From contig NC_086247.1 in the NCBI RefSeq assembly GCF_021018805.1, positions 88,520,140 to 88,584,139 on the forward strand: a stretch of 64,000 nt of DNA. Direction: 5' to 3'. A program made the translations under genes and the position numbers. Below the pieces are notes generated by a model. The model was not told the DNA's origin. It did no database searches and saw only the letters and a program-made list of their open reading frames with translations. Positions 52,531-64,000 of this stretch are shown piece by piece. This stretch comes from Prinia subflava (lineage: Eukaryota > Chordata > Aves > Passeriformes > Cisticolidae). Position 1 is the stretch's first letter. The number at the start of each line of letters is the position of its first letter.

Positions 52531-52640
52531 CACCGGTTCTACCTGTCTTCTTCCCCTGAGTCTCCTCCAACAGCAAACACCAAGGTAATCCTGCCAGGGG
52601 TGGGCCAAGACAGTGGCCTTTGGTCCCCAAATAAGAGCAG
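52531..52640 (+). other. Candidate internal exon (speculative)
   Basis: A T-rich tract ending CAACTTCTTAAG precedes 52531, and AGCAG followed by GTGAGT, a near-perfect vertebrate donor, follows 52640. The 110 nt between are open in one frame from phase 0 to phase 2 and would encode 36 residues beginning HRFYLSSSPESPPTANTK. A second, weaker donor (CCAAG then GTAATC) lies inside at 52584. It could be a coding exon or an lncRNA exon spliced from the CpG-rich segment about 1.5 kb upstream. I do not recognise the peptide. Chance matches of this quality are expected in a window this size. Confidence 0.18.
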
Positions 52641-55600
52641 GTGAGTGAGTGCACGCTCACTGCCCCAGGCATGAGCAGGGAGTGCTGCAGCAGAGCTGGC
52701 ACCTTCATTCGCTGTTCCTGTAGAAAGGTCCTGGCAGCCTCACATCCTCATGCTGTCCTGGCAGCTGTGATAAGCCACCTAAGCTTCACAGAGGGAGTTC
52801 CCGAGGTGGTGGGAAAGAGCAAGAGCCCAGATGTCCAACTTTGAAACACGATGAATAGCTGTCATTAGCCATGTCAGATACAGGCTGGGTGCTTTTCCAG
52901 CTCCTGGTTTCCTTCTCCTTCAATGCTGCTGAAGTGTTTGGGCAGACAGTCTGTTCCCTGTCAACTCCCACTGTCACTTTTTTCCTTAAGCGTAATATCA
53001 AGTGCTTGTACTTTTTTATTTTTTTTAATATCAAGGGTATCCCAGTCTCTCCTGCTGTGTTTACATTTCTGCCAGCAAATCACTGCATCTGTCATGTACT
53101 TGGCACCCACTTGCTGCTCACCAGCAACCCAGGTGGGCACAGCACAGCCTTTGTCTCAGAGTCATCCACTGGAGTAAAAAGCTTTTTTTGGCAGTTCAAG
53201 CAATTGCTAGTCTGCAAAACTGGAAAATAGAATTTTGCTAAATAGAGCACAGAATGCTGCTGAATGCAGAGCTTTTTCAAAAAATAAATGAAAGCAGTGC
53301 AGGTTCTCTCCATTTTTGTTTTCTAAAAGTCAAATCAAGGAAATGAACATGTTTGGGGTTTTATTCAGGTCCTGCTTTAGCAGCATTTGTCTTATCTGTG
53401 GGAAACAAGTGTGACTGAAGTGCTAGGCAAGGGCTTTTCTCCAAAAGGATTCAGGTGCCTAATGTCACTTTGAGATGCTTCTGTCTAAAAACATCCCCAA
53501 AACCTCCATGCTGCCCTAGGGGACCTGAAAACCTAACTCCAAGCCTCTAGCAATTATTGAAGAGCTCTGCACGGGCACTGGAATGGTGGTGGCAGCTTTT
53601 TAGCCACCCATTTCCGAAAGGGGAGGCAAAAACATTTGTATTTCTTTACTATTCAAGGGCATTTGAATTCACGGCTTTTGCTTCCCCAGAGAACATCCTC
53701 AGCAGCTAACTAGAGCGTATCCTGAAGTGGTGCTCTCTTTGTTACAGCTCTTCCTGGTTCAGAGTAATTACATGTGTAATTATGAGGGTAGAGACAACCA
53801 TGGAAGACTGACTCTGCCTGGGTGGTGGCTAAGCACTCACTGCAGGCCACAGGCCTTACCCCCAGGATTGTGAGGTTTAGTTATCTAACTCTAGTATTCA
53901 GTGAATTTTTCACTTTAGAAAGGAACAAAGCTTACTGGATCTTCATAAAAGCTTGTATTAATTCAGATCCAATGTTTGAGTCCTTTCTACACAGACTCTG
54001 AAGGCCAAGGTCCTTGAGATTTAGCTGAGCAATGCATTTTGCACCGCCGTGTTGTGCTGCAGACCAGCACTGGCAGGAAGCACCAGCCTCACAATAGAAA
54101 GGAAATACCCTTGTTGCCTGCCCATACTCAGGTGTGGGGTCAGACTGGGGTGTTTTCATAAACAGTGTCATACTTTGGTACATCTGCATCATTAAGGGAA
54201 AATGAAAGGCTAATCTTCTCGTTGCCATCTTCTCTGCTTCCAGCTTTCTGAATTACTTTCACTGATTTCATGGCAGGAAATGCTGAGCCTTGTGTTGCAA
54301 GATGTAGCCTAGCCTGGAATAGTAGTTTAATTTTTAATCCTCAAAGTAGAAAACATTCCATTAATGTCTTGCCACCTAAAAGATCATGCTAATCAACTTC
54401 TAGCAGTTTCTTCTTCAAGTTGTACTGAAGTAGCTCTTAAATAATATATGCTTTTCCACAATTTTTTATTATAATTTTTTTCTGACCATTATTATTAAAC
54501 CATCTGCCTCTGGAGTAGAAATAATTTCTCCAAACCTGCACCATTCTTGCATGTCTGTGGAAAAGCAGGCACTGACAATAGATGCTGAAACCCTTGGTTG
54601 TCACCAAGACGAGCGTGCTGTACTTGCTTCAGACATCACAGGTAGTCTGCTTACATTCCCCAGCTGCTGTGAGCCAGGGAAGGGGAATCTGGTCTGGGAT
54701 AAGTGGAAACAACCTGAAAGGGTTTAAACAGTTCTGTCCAGTGAGGCTGAAGGAAGAGATGAACCAGTGACTGGCAAAGAGCAGACCCACCTGCATCAAG
54801 AGGGACCAAGAGGGGTCTGCAGACCCAAGGTCCATGTGATTTACACAATCTGTCACGTGTTTTTGGCAAAACACTGTTTAGAAGATCTTGACCACATCTT
54901 GGCCCCTAGATAGGTGGCTTTAGTATTTTTAGTTCGACCTAAAGAAAATAGAATCCCTCAAGCAGGGTACTGTAACTAACCTGCAGAGTCAGGGCAAGCA
55001 GAGGGCAAAACTGTCCAATTTCACTCTGGATTTACTAAGACAGTTAGTTCCCTCTCAGGAGTTTGTCCTTTCGAATGCCCAGGTGTGGCCTCAAAATCTC
55101 CATCCTTCCTGGGCACTTACAACTGTGAGCTGCCTCTGTATCTGCTAGTTTGACGGAAATGAGCATAAACCTGCATGGTGTGGCTGCCCTTATTTCTCTC
55201 TCCCTCTGAGATTCAGCAGCAGTTTTCGTAAAGAACCAACCTTTCCTTTTTCCAAGCCTAGCCCTTCTACACAGGAGAAATGCCCTCCCCTCAGAGCCAT
55301 GCCATCTTCTTTAGAGTGTTTATGTCCTCTCCCAGGAAAGGATTACAAATCTGGTCTGGAATGCATTTTTAAAAACACACAATCTCTTACTATGCAGTGG
55401 TTTTAAGTAAAATAGCGCATGAGCTTGTTAACTCCATCTGCCACTCTTCTCATGGAGAACATGTTTTTTAAGCAAGCTTTAATGTCCTCTACTAAATAAA
55501 AGTTGTTTTCAACAAGAATACACTGAGCATAATCGTGGTATACATACATGTTCTTTTTCAAAATAAAAAATAAAAAGAAAGAAAAACCCCAAGAACTGCC

Positions 55601-57050
55601 ATCTGCCACTTCCTTAGTAAACATTGCGATATGTCATGAACTCAATTACACAGATCACTGGGGTGTGGACAACTGGTTGCTGCTTTTTAAAAACAAGTGT
55701 TGAAATAAAACTTTGCTTTAGGTGCAGCAAATCCATTACTGAATGTCCATCAAAGAGAACAGGCTCCCTTCAGCCAGCTGTGTGTGTTCCCTTACGTCAG
55801 TGGAAAACTGCCTGGGTACAACCTACTCATTTCTTATTGACTCGTGTAGTTACAGGCAGGGCTAATAAATGGCACCAGATACTGCAAAGGCTGCCCCAAA
55901 TTCTGCATTCTGTCTTTGGCTGAGTTGAGAAACAATGGTAGATTTCACCAGGTCTGCTCTTTGGCCAAATGTTCTCTGTAGCAAGGGAGGCCATGTTCCC
56001 TGCTGAGGAGATGCCTTGGGCTTGGTTTTAGAAATAGGTTCATTTATTTAGAAAAAGTCCAGATTGAAGGGCTGAGACACTGCCAGTACAGAGAAGAAAG
56101 AGGAGTCAAAAGAGAATATGAGGAGACAATTCTGTGATCCACTTGAAATTTGAATTTGGAAGCTGCTAGGAGAGACAAGAAATAGGACTCAGGATTGGTG
56201 GAAAGGTGTTTAAATTAAGTGACCAAAAGCACTGGACAGAGGTAGAGTGATGAAAAACAAAGGCAGAAAAGTGGTAAAAATATTCAACAATCCTTAAATG
56301 AATGGGGTAGTGGGGTGCCTCATCCCTTTTCCCCAGCTTCTAAGAAACCCTAGTTAATTTTTTAAAGGAGCAGTGGAAGCTTGAAAGCTAAGAACTCCAA
56401 GGTTAATATTTGCTTTTTAAATTTGAGTCTTTTTAGACATAAACAGTTAGAAATAATCCTTAATTGCATAATAGATGAGACCATGCAGTGACCAACATCA
56501 TCTAATTGAACAAGGAGAACATCTTTTAGGAATGGAAACAAGTTACAAGTCCAGAGGCAACCTATATTGCAAATCTAAGAGGTCAGTTGTGGTTATGATT
56601 CCTAATTTATTGTTCACAGGGCATTGTATCATCTCTGGAAAACCTACAGAAATCTATCTTATACCACATTCTGAAAAAATTGTATCCTTTTTCAAATTTC
56701 TACTGGTATCAGTTTTAGCTGACACTTCAGGGTTCTTTAAATATCTGTGTAATTTGCTTATTTTCTGTTCATGGAACATATGGGCCAGATTCCTGTCTTC
56801 CTGCTTCAGTATTCATTGTAAATTGATATTAGGTTGGTGAAGCAACTTCTGGGACAATTTGGAACGTTCTTTTTCTCTTTCATTTTACCATGCTTTCTTT
56901 CACCTTCCTACACAAAGCAACCTGTTGTCTCTTCATGATATTTTGATCAGCTGACACGGGGGGAAGGAAGCCTGTCTGTGAGAGCTTTGATACACAAAAC
57001 AAAACTCGTACTGACTTTATTGGAAGAAGGATCAGTCCAGAACCTGTCCC
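52641..57050. other. Unique non-coding DNA, no gene seen
   Basis: No exon, RNA gene or transposon is recognised. An AT-rich patch lies at about 54.3-54.5 kb and an A-rich stretch at about 55.56-55.59 kb. Open frames are 121 codons or fewer and unremarkable. Confidence 0.5.
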
Positions 57051-57052
57051 TT

Positions 57053-57087
<35 letters not shown>

Positions 57088-57090
57088 TGT
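57051..57090. repeat. Poly-T followed by (GT)8
   Basis: Twenty-four T (57051-57074) run directly into eight GT dinucleotides (57075-57090), followed by further T-rich sequence to about 57130. Such compound simple repeats are usually length-variable. Confidence 0.95.
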
Positions 57091-57900
57091 TTTGGTTTTG
57101 TTTTGTATTTTTTTTTAATATTTTATTTCAATTTGTGTTTTTTATGGGCCAAAATGCACCAACATGCTCTTAATATGCCTCTTGCACTCAGTAAGACACA
57201 AAAAGAGAGATTTATAAGGTTCCCATGACCTGTTTATCTTTCAGGAGCTGTCTGTGTTTGATGTGGTGGGCACATTGTGCCCGGTTTGTTACACCTGTTT
57301 GCTTCTCAGCTGAAACCTGCTGGTGCAAAGCTGCAGCCCATTGTGCTAAGCACACTGGCCTCTTGTGAGTAAATTACATGTGTTCCCCTGGCTGAGACCT
57401 TGATGAACTTGTATCAAAGGGTTTTCTGAACTCATTTTTAGGAGCATGATGTGAATTATATGGAGCAGGTGTGAGTGCCAGGGGAGGGTGGAGGTCGATG
57501 TCACACTTCACAGCAGAAGGCCACCCACCATCAAGGCTGCTTTTCATGTGCTCAGCCAGTGTGAACCCTACTGCAAACAGAAGACCCTCTGAGGCTGTGT
57601 GCAAGCCTGAAGGAACAGAGCAGGCTTTTAAGGGAGGAAATCAAAGACATTGGAAAAGTTTCTGCTTCAAATCAAGGTAATTTTTAATGACTCATAAGCC
57701 AAGCCTGACTGAAGAAAGAAAAACTACATGATTTAGAAAAATCCTCTCCCTTGACTTCAAAGTAAGTAGGATGGTTTCCAGATCAAACCACTGGCCCCAG
57801 TCACCTCGGCAGGACAGAAGAGGGCTCTGCAAAGGGGGCTGGTCACAATTCCTGCACTGTGCTGCTGCCCTCTGTGAGGAGGGGTGTGTTGTCCTGTCTG

Positions 57901-57940
57901 TCTCAGTGCCTGTAGTCCTGTCGTGCTACAGGCACTGAGA
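57901..57940. repeat. Perfect 15-bp inverted repeat (hairpin)
   Basis: TCTCAGTGCCTGTAG (57901-57915) and CTACAGGCACTGAGA (57926-57940) are exact reverse complements separated by 10 nt (TCCTGTCGTG). The phrase GTCCTGTC occurs in the loop region and also just before the left arm (57891-57898). That layout suggests a local template-switch origin. The stem lacks the T run of an intrinsic terminator and is too short for a typical pre-miRNA. No role can be assigned. Confidence 0.9.
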
Positions 57941-58427
57941 GAGTGTCCTTGAGGGTAGGAAACAATTGGCCTGACTGACAGGGCCATGCTGGGTGCTTTT
58001 GACCCAAAGGGAAGAGTGACGCTTGGATTTGGCCCTTTTTGTGCTGTTGGTGTTGGGTTAGAGCCACCCAACCCCTAGAGTCTTTCCTCCTGGAGATATA
58101 ATGTCTGGTGATGCCTTAAGTCTACCGTGCCTTAGGAAAAGTGTCTTACAAGAGAAAGCCTCTGGCTTTATTTCCAACAAAATTCATAAGCTACTACAAC
58201 TAATAGAAGTTTTTATAGTATGGGGGGAAAGTCTGTAATAGTTGATGAATCTTTGTTTTAGCAAAGCAATTCTGGAAGGCTCCCAGCGGCTTGAGAATGC
58301 TTACAATGTACACATTCAAAAATGTCAGCTGGGAAGTCATTCTTGTTGATGTGTTTCCCAAGACACTTACTGCTTAATTGTTGTCCTTCTGATAATGCTC
58401 CTGTGTATTCTGCATTTGATGCTGCAG

Positions 58428-58513
58428 AAGACACCTCAGCTTACAGAGAAATTCCTGTGCACCTCATGGAGACTTCATCTCAGGTCCAGTGTGGGATAAA
58501 CCAGAATCATGAG
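58428..58513 (+). other. Candidate exon A of a two-exon pair (speculative)
   Basis: TTGTTGTCCTTCTG and TGATGCTGCAG provide an acceptor-like context before 58428, and GAG followed by GTAACA gives a moderate donor after 58513. The 86 nt are open from phase 1 to phase 0 and encode 28 residues beginning DTSAYREIPVHLMETSSQ. The end phase agrees with the next candidate segment at 58861. Nothing in the peptide is recognised. Confidence 0.15.
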
Positions 58514-58860
58514 GTAACAGAGCTTTGGGTATCCATGCTCTGTGAGCTGCTCTGGGAAAGTATTTGGATTCTGTAAATATATATATATAATTTTAAAAAA
58601 TTTATTATTTTTATTGAATTAGCTCTTTCCTCCCTTGAGGAAAGGAAAATCCTGCCATAAAAGCTTTCTTTGCAGCAGTCCCACTAGGTTAGAATGGAGA
58701 CCTTTCACCATGAAAATGTTGTGCCTCTAGGAGAAGTTTCACCTGTTAAATCTGTGTGTTTTCAACATGTTTTGGTGTGCAAGGTCTTTACATTCTACCT
58801 TGAAGGGAGTTAGGAAAGGAGGACACCTACAATGGTTATGACATAATTTTTTGATTTCAG

Positions 58861-59016
58861 CAACTGCATTTGGAGGTGGAGGAAACAAACAGAGAAGTAG
58901 AAGTGTTAGGAAAGGAGTATGTTACTAAGAATGGTGACATCAGGGGGCCCACCACCACAGAGTGGCAAAAGGAGTATGAAAGACTACCGTGCAAAGCAGA
59001 CCTCCTAAAAAGCTAG
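58861..59016 (+). other. Candidate terminal exon B (speculative)
   Basis: TTTTTTGATTTCAG ends at 58860, a good acceptor. From 58861 a phase-0 frame of 51 codons, then TAG, is open and has a charged, coding-like composition (starts QLHLEVEETNREVEVLGK, ends CKADLLKS). A stop lies just upstream in the same frame, so it has no ATG and could only be an exon. Joining candidate A (phase 0 end) across a 347-nt intron keeps the frame. An AATAAA-type site occurs downstream near 59937. I cannot match it to a known protein, and a 50-codon open frame is common by chance. Confidence 0.18.
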
Positions 59017-62000
59017 CTAATTTCTTAGCTATGTTGGTCTATATCTGAAAAGTTTTATAAGCTTTCTTATATACTTCTGATTACCTAAAAAATTGGGAGA
59101 GCTGGATTACAGTGTTACCCAGTATCAACATGCATTATGTAATTCTAAGTGGAATTACAAAATTCCAAGACAGTTTGACTAAGGGTTTTTTAGATGTTTT
59201 TAGTGGTACAATGTCTAATAGCTAGTTGCCTCCTACGAAGGGGGAAGAATATTTTCTGCCAGTTCTGAAATCAAGGGTTACAGAATTTGCAGAAGTGGCC
59301 TTGGCTGAGGCTTTGCACTTCAAAGCTGCAATCTTCTGAAGTCACTCCTAGTAGAGCTGGGTTCTGTTGGTGCTTACATACACAGCCTCACATGCAAGAG
59401 GTAATGTTTGAACAAAGCCTTCTGGCTGGGTTGAAACCTCTCATGATTAGCAGGTAATTTTAAAAAAAATCCAGTTTCTCAAAGCCAGCATAAACCCCCA
59501 CCAACCTTTTTGCTTAAATAATAAGGAGGGGAAGATCTCAGGTAACACAGTGACATCTGCAAATCAGAATTAAGTGATCTTTGTGATATTCTTTCCAGAA
59601 ATAAATTCCTTTATCACTTCTTGGTGAGATGCATCAGATGCCCATAGAAAGAGCAGGGATAGACCACAATCAAGTATGACACACACTGCAGCAGAATGGG
59701 GCAAGAAGTAGAGTTGGATTAGCCAAACTAAGTCTTTGACTTCTCTGTAGCCTTCATTTGACACCTTGCTTTAACCTTTGACAGCAGTCAGTGGTGCCAT
59801 GCAACATCCTCTTCCTTGCTCTTGGCAGTCTGGAAATGCAGTGAAGAATATGATTACTTCTCTGATTAAAATCCTTCTAGCAGGGCTCTTCTGCAAGAAC
59901 ACAATGTCATAATGGAGTCAACGAACTAGCAAAAAAAATAAAAAGGTGATAGAATAGCAAATGTATAACCATGAAGTAGGGGTACTTTGACATCTGTAAC
60001 AGTCTCAGGATGCTAAGAATGATGACTCTAATTCTCCTGGTGTTTTATTAAGGATGGGGAAGCAGAAAGGACTTTAGGCTGCCATAAGAAAGGTGAGAGT
60101 TAATGCTTTTCCAAGCTAGCATTTGCCAAACAGCCTGCACAGGGTTTTAAAGAACATAGGTGAGTTCAAAGGACACTGAAAGTAACTGCCTGGGGGAGGG
60201 TTGGGCTCTTCATTTTTCCCTCTCCTGGGAAGATGTGCCACCTTCACCACCACATGTGCTTTGTATTTATTTGCATTGTTTTCTATTAGTCCCATCTCTT
60301 TCACTAATCTCTTCTGTTTGGATGCACATTTAGACTTTGATAGCAAGAGTCAGAACAGGGTGTAAGGACAGAAAAGACTTTCCCTGGCCAGCCTGCTGCA
60401 TTCTGGAGTTCTTCAGACTTCATGGTGGCCTGTTTTCCATCCCTGGTTTCTTTTCCATGTAAGTGTTGAGTGACAGTGTCCATGATGAAAATCACAGATG
60501 TAGGTGGGCTCCCACCTCCATATAACAGTCCCTATCTCTCACCTCCATCTGTAGTTTATGGCCAACTTGGTTAGGTTCTTTTGCCTCTGTTAATATAAAA
60601 AGTGGCAGGCATTGGTGGCCTGGACTAAGGGAGTGTGATGTAGCTTTAAATATGATTTATGTCTTCTAGCTATTCTTTAGGCTAGCTAAGGGAATTCCTT
60701 TTTGCATCAACTTAAAACAGAGTTGAAAACTACAGTTATCCATCAGAAGCAAAGACTAGGAAAACTAAAAACAGTCATTTCATGTTCTTTTGTTTTATCC
60801 TCCAATACAGCTTATTTTTGAGTGGATATTTTAGAGGTACTTCCTTAGATTCCTCTTCTGGACTGGACACCATGAGCTGGTCTCAGGTTAAATCCAGTTT
60901 CCAAAGTAGCTCCAGTCACACAGGCACACACATGGCAGTGCTTGGAACAAACATAAATGTGGTGACAGAAGCAAGGCTGTCTGTATCTGGTGTAAATGTG
61001 TCAACATGCACCTTGTTCCTATTTTAACAGTGACTTAGTCAAAAGGGGGGAGTGGTGGTGAATGCAAGCCAGTAACCTTAAGAGCCTTCTTCTCATGAAC
61101 ATGTGGTGTCTTTTTCACTCTTTCAACCTTCTTTGAATTCAGCTGGATTAAAGCAATGAACAATTCGTAATTGTTTCCCAGGAGTATGATGATCCACAAC
61201 AACAACAACAGTGTAAAAGGAAAAAGCTGAAATGCCCAATAACCTCCTCAACACCCAACAATTGTGCTGGTACACCACAGAGCATAACTGAAGTGCTGGT
61301 TAATAAAACAGTTAATGAAGTAACTCTAAAATATTTTTTTATACTTTTCTGCTGAGCAGCATATAAGAAGTTGCTAACTATCAGTGGCATAGAGGGGCTT
61401 TTACAGGAGCAGGGAAGAAGGAAGGGAAAATCTAGAGAAAAAAGTCCAGATATCTGAGCATAGAGTTTCCCCTTGAACCTAAACAAAGACTTTATTTTTT
61501 AATTTTCTTTCCTAGAAATGTGGGAGGTTTAGGATGCGGTTACCTGAAGCATTTTGTGTGGCAGCCAGTCTCATTTAAGGAGACTACAGATCTCTTGCTC
61601 GTGTGTCTGTGCTGGCACGCGCCAGCCTCTCGCTCCGTCAGTGCCACCATCCATGGTGCTGCGTGCTGGACAGCTTCCCCTGCCAGAGCACAAGGAAGGC
61701 CCCGACCACCTCCAGTGCAGCAGCAGATGCTGCATTGAAGATCCTGACTGTTTTTTCTGGATACAGACACACATGACCACAAGCTGACAGTACAGTAATG
61801 GGCCATTCAAAGAAACACAAAGCAGCTCTAGGAACTTGGAGTAGAAGCCCTTAGGAGAGCATGGACCTTTGATTTCTGCTTATGGATGCGTTACTAATTT
61901 TTGAAAGGTCACCTTACTTTCCAGAACACTATTCTGATCCTTTTTGCCAAGTTTTCAGAATTGAAAAACATCATATCTAAAACCTCTGCTTCCTGCCTTC

Positions 62001-64000
62001 CCGATAAGATCTCGTTGAACCAGGTTTGTCCCTTCTCTTTCCCTTTTTTCAGGAGGCTGAAGCTGCAGATGTGAATGAAAGCTTAGACATGTAAATGTTC
62101 AGCAAAATTTCATTGCCCTGCAGGAAGAAAACCTGCCTGACTGTCCTCAGTTCCTAGTTTCTGTGCACAGACTAGTCTTTTACAGCTTCAATGCTTTGTC
62201 ACAGATACTGCATTGATTAACCAACACCTGTTTGCTAATAAATATTCTAATTGTTCTCAGGTATAAATTGGGTGCGGAGAAGGATTGCAGATAATATCTT
62301 ACATGACTGCCAAAGGATATGCAAAGCCTTTGATGGCCTCCTGAATAATGTAAGGTATATCTGCATTTTCATTAGGGTAACCTCCTCCTCCTGAGCGAGG
62401 CTGAAAGCAATTTGTGCCCTCAGGAAAGGTACGTGATGGGTCTGTGTTCTTGGAAGGCAGCAGAAAGCAGTGCCAGCAATATCCGGTAGATCAAATGTTT
62501 CTAGGCTCTCGTGTTTCTTGTCTGTGAAATCAGATTCAACTGCTGGCTCCTAGGGAACTTACAGCATAGCATACCCAGCTAAAATACTGCTTTGAAAACC
62601 AAACAGCACTAAATGCACATTACATCTCCTTCATTGCTACTGCTGGACATCACAGCAGGCAGTTGTTAATTCCAGCTGCATTTGTAAGTGGACTCTTGGG
62701 CAATGAAACATTAATTCTTCAGTGTCATTTGCTATGCTGGCCACAAAGTCAAGGCTGAATTACTCGTATGTCTGTCAATGTTTGGTTACTGTACCCAAAG
62801 AGAGTCTCATAAGCTCAATCCCCTTGCTGTCTTCACTAACTAAATCAAAAAGTAAAATAAAATTGTCTTTCAGCCAAAGCCTACAGTGCCATATGGAGGA
62901 TCTCTTCCTTATGACTAGTAATAAAGGATGCACAAGGACAAGTATGTGATATATATACATATGTATATTATGCCTTGAAATTTGAACTTTGCTTCCAGTT
63001 CAGTCTACAGCTGAGTCAGCAGAGGAGTCAAAATGAGTTGCAGATAAATACTACAGAGGTTAGATGTAAAGGGAGCAAAAGGCTATGCCCAGAGATACAG
63101 CATAAGAACCAGAAAGGAAATCAGAGTAAATTCAGAGGATTGGCATTAAAACACTGAAAGCAGCAGGTTATAGTCACTAGCAGGCTTTTGCTAGGCTTGG
63201 TATTATGTGAGTCACACAAAGACATGTTTTGGACTACAGCCAATGTATTGGTGATAATAATTGTGGTGTTAGTTACTCAAAGAGCTCACCATTCACATTT
63301 CATACACATCTGGTGTTATCTCAAAGGCAACTTTTTAATTTGCCACTGAGACCTCCATGATCCTGAGCACACTGAAAAAAGCCTGATTGATTGTGAAACC
63401 CAATAAGCACTGCAACAGAAAACCATTTGATAAATTGAGTGATTTGAGAAATGTGCTTTTTTGGTTGTTGTTTCTGTTTTCATTAAGGGTGACAGTTCAG
63501 TCTTGAGTGGATAGCCTGACTAAAGCCCAGGCAATACTTATGGACCATCTAAACTTTGACTTGTTTGCAACACTGTCAGAGCAGTGAATTTTTGGACTAC
63601 TCACTCTGGTGTGGAATTTCAATCTTTAGGTTTATATTATCATGCCTCATTGCAAAAACCTGGTAAAAACTGAGCCTGAATATGACTACACTCTCCAAAT
63701 ATGCCTCCCTGAAGCTGACCTCTTTGCATTCCTTACCTGGCTACATTTAAAGCAGCTGACACTTTTATGTAAAATTTAGTATCATCTACCTGAAATAGAA
63801 GACCAAATCCAGCCATGTTCTGCAGTAAATAAGAAAAGCTACTGTAACTTATTTGCCCAGGTGGTTGTACAACACCCCCTCATGTTATGTTCGATTTTGT
63901 TGTTGGGCTTCTCCAGTTAGGAACCTAGAATGGAAAATTTTTATTGAAATAAATGTTTAAGCACTGAGGATCAATATCTCCTATTTAATGCCTTGGCAGG
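59017..64000. other. Unique non-coding DNA, no gene seen
   Basis: No named gene or transposon. A strong pyrimidine tract plus CCTAG at 61511-61515 precedes a segment whose + frame includes the cysteine-rich stretch CSSRCCIEDPDCFFW; this is considered in the findings. Short CAA repeats lie at about 61197-61210. The last kilobase is AT-rich unique sequence. Confidence 0.45.

Noticed and set aside
1..64000. tRNA, rRNA, CRISPR arrays, operons, phage or plasmid genes
   Set aside because: None seen. The repeat families and composition are those of a bird nuclear genome, where prokaryotic gene models do not apply.

Overview
This window reads as nuclear DNA from a bird, most likely Neoaves (passerine-like). 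The evidence is the repeats, which I recognised by comparison with remembered family consensus sequences. Three CR1 LINE fragments carry the avian 3' end (AATCATAGAATGG-type terminus, then GGTTGGAAGGGACC-type sequence). One solo LTR belongs to a very common avian endogenous-retrovirus family (begins TGTCCTGG, contains GCTGGTACAGTGCTG). The rest is moderate-GC, CpG-poor sequence typical of avian intergenic or intronic DNA. No bacterial, phage, plasmid or CRISPR signature is present.

I find no protein-coding gene I can name. The longest ATG-initiated open frame is 161 codons and its end runs into the LTR; the other long frames are explained by simple repeats or are expected by chance in 64 kb. 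The window is therefore probably a gene desert or the inside of a large intron. A few short open segments with good splice-site context (52531-52640, 58428-58513 plus 58861-59016, 6734-6828) are listed only as low-confidence exon candidates.

Layout: 1-7 kb is unique sequence with one weak exon candidate. About 7.08-7.20 kb is a CR1 3' end. 10006-10598 is a solo LTR with an imperfect 5-bp target duplication. 12907-13130 is a roughly 224-bp foldback (inverted-repeat) element of unknown family. 14460-14488, 24434-24464 and 26326-26355 are G-quadruplex-type tracts. 23219-23932 is a long antisense CR1 fragment. 26870-27021 is a CR1 tail with a secondary inverted copy of itself. 39825-39880 is a pure 56-nt A tract. 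About 50.5-51.2 kb is the only clearly CpG-rich segment; it holds a perfect 12-bp minisatellite (13 full units plus a partial one) that keeps several frames open. 57051-57090 is a poly-T/GT tract, and 57901-57940 is a perfect 15-bp stem hairpin.

The most interesting structures are the minisatellite inside the CpG-rich island, whose + frame starts with a good ATG context and encodes an Ala/Leu-rich repeat, and three independent inverted-repeat structures. All repeat assignments are by eye; no database search was run.
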